A stretch of 6,444 nt of DNA from Acidimicrobiaceae bacterium (GTDB taxonomy: Bacteria; Actinomycetota; Acidimicrobiia; Acidimicrobiales; UBA10347), in assembly GCA_003485885.1 (NCBI GenBank), contig DNHM01000536.1, forward strand, positions 1 through 6,444. The letters run 5' to 3'. The notes beneath the pieces are model-generated. The model worked only from the letters and a program-made list of their open reading frames with translations. It had not been told where the DNA came from and made no database searches. The position numbers and the translations under genes were made by a program. Below are positions 4,508 to 6,444 of the stretch, piece by piece (positions within the stretch are counted from its first letter, which is position 1; each line of letters begins with the position of its first letter).

Positions 4508-6361
4508 TCAGCCGAGTTGGCTGATATCTCGGATCGCACCCCGGTCAGCAGATGTGGTGAGTGCCGCGTAAGCCATAAGTGCCTGGGTCACGGAGCGTTC
4601 GCGACCACGGGCCTTCCACGCTTCTTTACCGTGAGCTTCTTCTTCGGCCCGACGACCGGCGAGTTCTTCATCGCTGAGGTCGACATTGATCGTGCGATTC
4701 GGGATGTCGATCATGATCGTGTCGCCATCGCGGACCAGACCGATCGCTCCGCCCGCGGCGGCTTCAGGCGACGCATGGCCGATGGAAAGGCCAGAGGTTC
4801 CGCCCGAGAAACGACCATCGGTCAACAGGGCGCACTCTTTGCCCAGACCACGGCTCTTGATGTAGGTGGTGGGGTACAACATTTCTTGCATGCCAGGCCC
4901 GCCCTTGGGACCTTCGTACCGAACGATGATGACATCGCCAGCATTCACCATGTCCTCGTCGAGAATCCCCTCGACCGCAGCATCCTGGCTTTCGAACACC
5001 CGAGCCGGGCCACTAAAGGTCAGGATTGATTCGTCGACGCCTGCGGTCTTGACGATGCAGCCGTCGACCGCAATATTGCCGTACAGCACGCCCAGGCCAC
5101 CGTCGGTGGAATAGGCATTCTCGACCGAACGAATACAGCCGTTTTCGCGGTCGTCGTCGAGTGTGTCCCATCGCGTGCTCTGGCTAAAGGCAACCTGGGT
5201 GGGAATGCCAGCCGGGCCAGCACGAAAGAATTCCTTGGCTGCAGACGTGCAGGTTGGGCGCATGATGTCCCACTCGTCGAGAGCGGCCTTGAGTGATGCC
5301 GAGTGCACGGTCGGAAGGCTGGTGTCGATCAAGCCCCCTCGATCCAGTTCACCAAGAAGCCCAAGGATCCCGCCAGCACGGTGCACGTCTTCGACGTGGT
5401 ACTGCTCGACCGAAGGAGCAACCTTGCAGACGTTCGGCATACGGCGGCTCAATGCGTCGATGTCAGCCATCTTGAAGTCGAGCTCCGCCTCTTCGGCAGC
5501 TGCCAGGATGTGGAGCACGGTGTTGGTGCTTCCGCCCATAGCGATATCAAGAGCCATCGCGTTCTCGAATGCACCACGACCAGCAATGTTGCGGGGCAAA
5601 ACGCTGTCATCGTCTTTCTCGTAGTACCGCTTGGCAATATCAACAATGGTGCGACCAGCCCGCAGGAAGAGCTCTTCACGGTCGCTGTGTGTTGCCAACA
5701 CGGTGCCGTTACCGGGCAACGACAGGCCCAAGGCTTCGGTCAGGCAATTCATGGAGTTCGCAGTGAACATGCCAGAGCATGAACCACACGTCGGGCAAGC
5801 CGACCGTTCGATCGCTGCAACGTCTTCGTCGCTCACGTTGCTGTCGCCAGCTGACATCATGGCCGAGATCAGGTCGACCTTCACTTCGGCGCCAGCCAGC
5901 CGGGTCTTGCCTGCCTCCATAGGGCCACCGCTCACGAACACCACCGGGATGTTCAACCGCAGCGCCGCCATGAGCATGCCGGGCGTGATCTTGTCACAGT
6001 TCGAAATGCACACCAGCGCATCGGCGCAATGTGCGTTCACCATGTACTCAACCGAATCGGCGATGAGTTCGCGCGACGGCAGGCTGTAGAGCATGCCGCC
6101 GTGACCCATCGCGATGCCGTCGTCGACAGCGATCGTGTTGAACTCCTTGGCCACACCGCCATATTCCTCGATTTCCCGAGCGACCAGTTGTCCAAGATCT
6201 TTCAGGTGTACGTGCCCGGGTACGAACTGGGTGAACGAGTTCGCAATCGCGATGATCGGCTTTTCGAAGTCATCGTCTTGCATACCGGTCGCCCGCCAGA
6301 GGGCGCGAGCACCCGCCATGTTGCGTCCGTGGGTGGTGGTTCTTGATCGATACTCAGGCAC
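4508..6361 (-). CDS. ilvD: Dihydroxy-acid dehydratase
   Basis: IlvD dehydrates 2,3-dihydroxy-3-methylbutanoate and -pentanoate to the 2-keto acids that give valine (and pantothenate) and isoleucine. The 617-residue product is colinear with the E. coli-type enzyme. It shows [20 protein letters not shown] at 8-27, [12 protein letters not shown] at 79-90, [12 protein letters not shown] at 118-129, [11 protein letters not shown] at 188-198, and [13 protein letters not shown] at 514-526. Cys122 and Cys195 are the expected Fe-S cluster ligands, Lys124 the likely Mg-site lysine, and Ser519 the likely catalytic base. At the position of the first cluster Cys in [2Fe-2S] enzymes (PCN) this protein has PGH (Gly49), as in E. 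coli, which suggests an oxygen-labile [4Fe-4S] form. Start: GTG 6361 gives [12 protein letters not shown], matching the family N-terminus. The in-frame TTG at 6367 lies 1 nt from a TACAAT box, and no Shine-Dalgarno sequence is visible. It is a single gene; 26 bp separates its end from the convergent cyclase-like gene. Confidence 0.97.
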   Translation of the reverse strand: MPEYRSRTTTHGRNMAGARALWRATGMQDDDFEKPIIAIANSFTQFVPGHVHLKDLGQLVAREIEEYGGVAKEFNTIAVDDGIAMGHGGMLYSLPSRELIADSVEYMVNAHCADALVCISNCDKITPGMLMAALRLNIPVVFVSGGPMEAGKTRLAGAEVKVDLISAMMSAGDSNVSDEDVAAIERSACPTCGSCSGMFTANSMNCLTEALGLSLPGNGTVLATHSDREELFLRAGRTIVDIAKRYYEKDDDSVLPRNIAGRGAFENAMALDIAMGGSTNTVLHILAAAEEAELDFKMADIDALSRRMPNVCKVAPSVEQYHVEDVHRAGGILGLLGELDRGGLIDTSLPTVHSASLKAALDEWDIMRPTCTSAAKEFFRAGPAGIPTQVAFSQSTRWDTLDDDRENGCIRSVENAYSTDGGLGVLYGNIAVDGCIVKTAGVDESILTFSGPARVFESQDAAVEGILDEDMVNAGDVIIVRYEGPKGGPGMQEMLYPTTYIKSRGLGKECALLTDGRFSGGTSGLSIGHASPEAAAGGAIGLVRDGDTIMIDIPNRTINVDLSDEELAGRRAEEEAHGKEAWKARGRERSVTQALMAYAALTTSADRGAIRDISQLG

Positions 6362-6368
6362 AAACAAA

Positions 6369-6374
6369 ATTGTA
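6369..6374 (-). promoter_or_regulatory. -10 box TACAAT for leaderless ilvD
   Basis: On the minus strand TACAAT matches TATAAT at five of six positions. It is followed by 7 nt (TTTGTTT) and the GTG start at 6361. Initiation should fall at the start codon, giving a leaderless mRNA. The -35 region at 17-18 bp spacing (TTCCCA/TTTCCC) is weak. The purine tract GAGG at 6381-6378 is 16 nt from the start, too far for a ribosome-binding site. This is the strongest promoter match in the window. Confidence 0.65.
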
Positions 6375-6444
6375 CGGCCTCGGAAGCGATCTGGGAAAGG
6401 CGGCTTGCTGCTCTGATCTAGAGAGGCGGGCCAATTAGCGTAGA
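6375..6444. other. Upstream flank of ilvD, no gene recognised
   Basis: The last 70 bp hold no recognisable coding start on either strand. A small imperfect palindrome (CTCTGATCTAGAG, 6411-6423) is the only structure seen. There is no leader peptide rich in Ile, Val or Leu codons and no T-box-like element, so attenuation of ilvD is not supported here. Confidence 0.4.

Noticed and set aside
6362..6367. TTG start for ilvD two codons upstream
   Set aside because: TTG 6367 is 1 nt from the TACAAT box and would not be transcribed, and the family N-terminus aligns at GTG 6361.
1..6444. CRISPR, defence, toxin-antitoxin or mobile-element system
   Set aside because: No repeat-spacer array, nuclease, integrase, transposase or paired small toxin genes were found. 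All gene-length frames are accounted for by metabolic or regulatory families.

Overview
The window is compact and GC-rich. It holds eight protein genes, one cut by the left edge, and almost no intergenic DNA. I see no RNA gene, CRISPR array, insertion sequence, integrase or phage gene. The content points to a free-living aerobic actinobacterium, perhaps an Acidimicrobiia-type lineage. The basis is GC-rich third codon positions, a Mer/F420-type luciferase-like oxidoreductase, a domain resembling the pH-sensing regulatory part of mycobacterial adenylate cyclases, and promoter -10 hexamers placed for leaderless mRNAs. The assignment is inferred, not proven.

Layout from left to right: (1) minus strand, the N-terminus of a D-threonine aldolase / D-serine deaminase-type PLP enzyme that leaves the window; (2) a 110-bp divergent promoter region with an 18-bp tandem repeat and an inverted repeat; (3) plus, a crotonase-fold enoyl-CoA hydratase of the SEVRxG / 3-methylglutaconyl-CoA hydratase-like type; (4) minus, a two-gene operon of a transglutaminase-like protein followed by an EthD-domain protein; (5) plus, an NADP-type short-chain dehydrogenase/reductase; (6) minus, an LLM-class flavin/F420 oxidoreductase; (7) plus, a small protein that looks like an adenylate cyclase lacking its catalytic domain; (8) minus, a complete dihydroxy-acid dehydratase IlvD with its promoter.

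Only ilvD has a securely known pathway (valine, isoleucine and pantothenate precursors). The hydratase, SDR and LLM enzyme fit catabolism of acyl-CoA or hydrophobic substrates, but nothing ties them into one pathway. I found no defence or mobile system.

The most interesting structure is architectural. Orientation flips at every junction except the one operon. Convergent stop codons overlap or nearly do, and two divergent start pairs lie 18 and 29 bp apart. Several transcript-leading genes have a TA-starting hexamer exactly 6-7 nt before the start codon and no good Shine-Dalgarno sequence, while the operon-internal gene has a clean one. This is the pattern expected of widespread leaderless transcription. 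The second point of interest is the catalytically empty cyclase-like gene. The third is a 15-bp duplication that appears to have separated a stop-codon overlap between two convergent genes.
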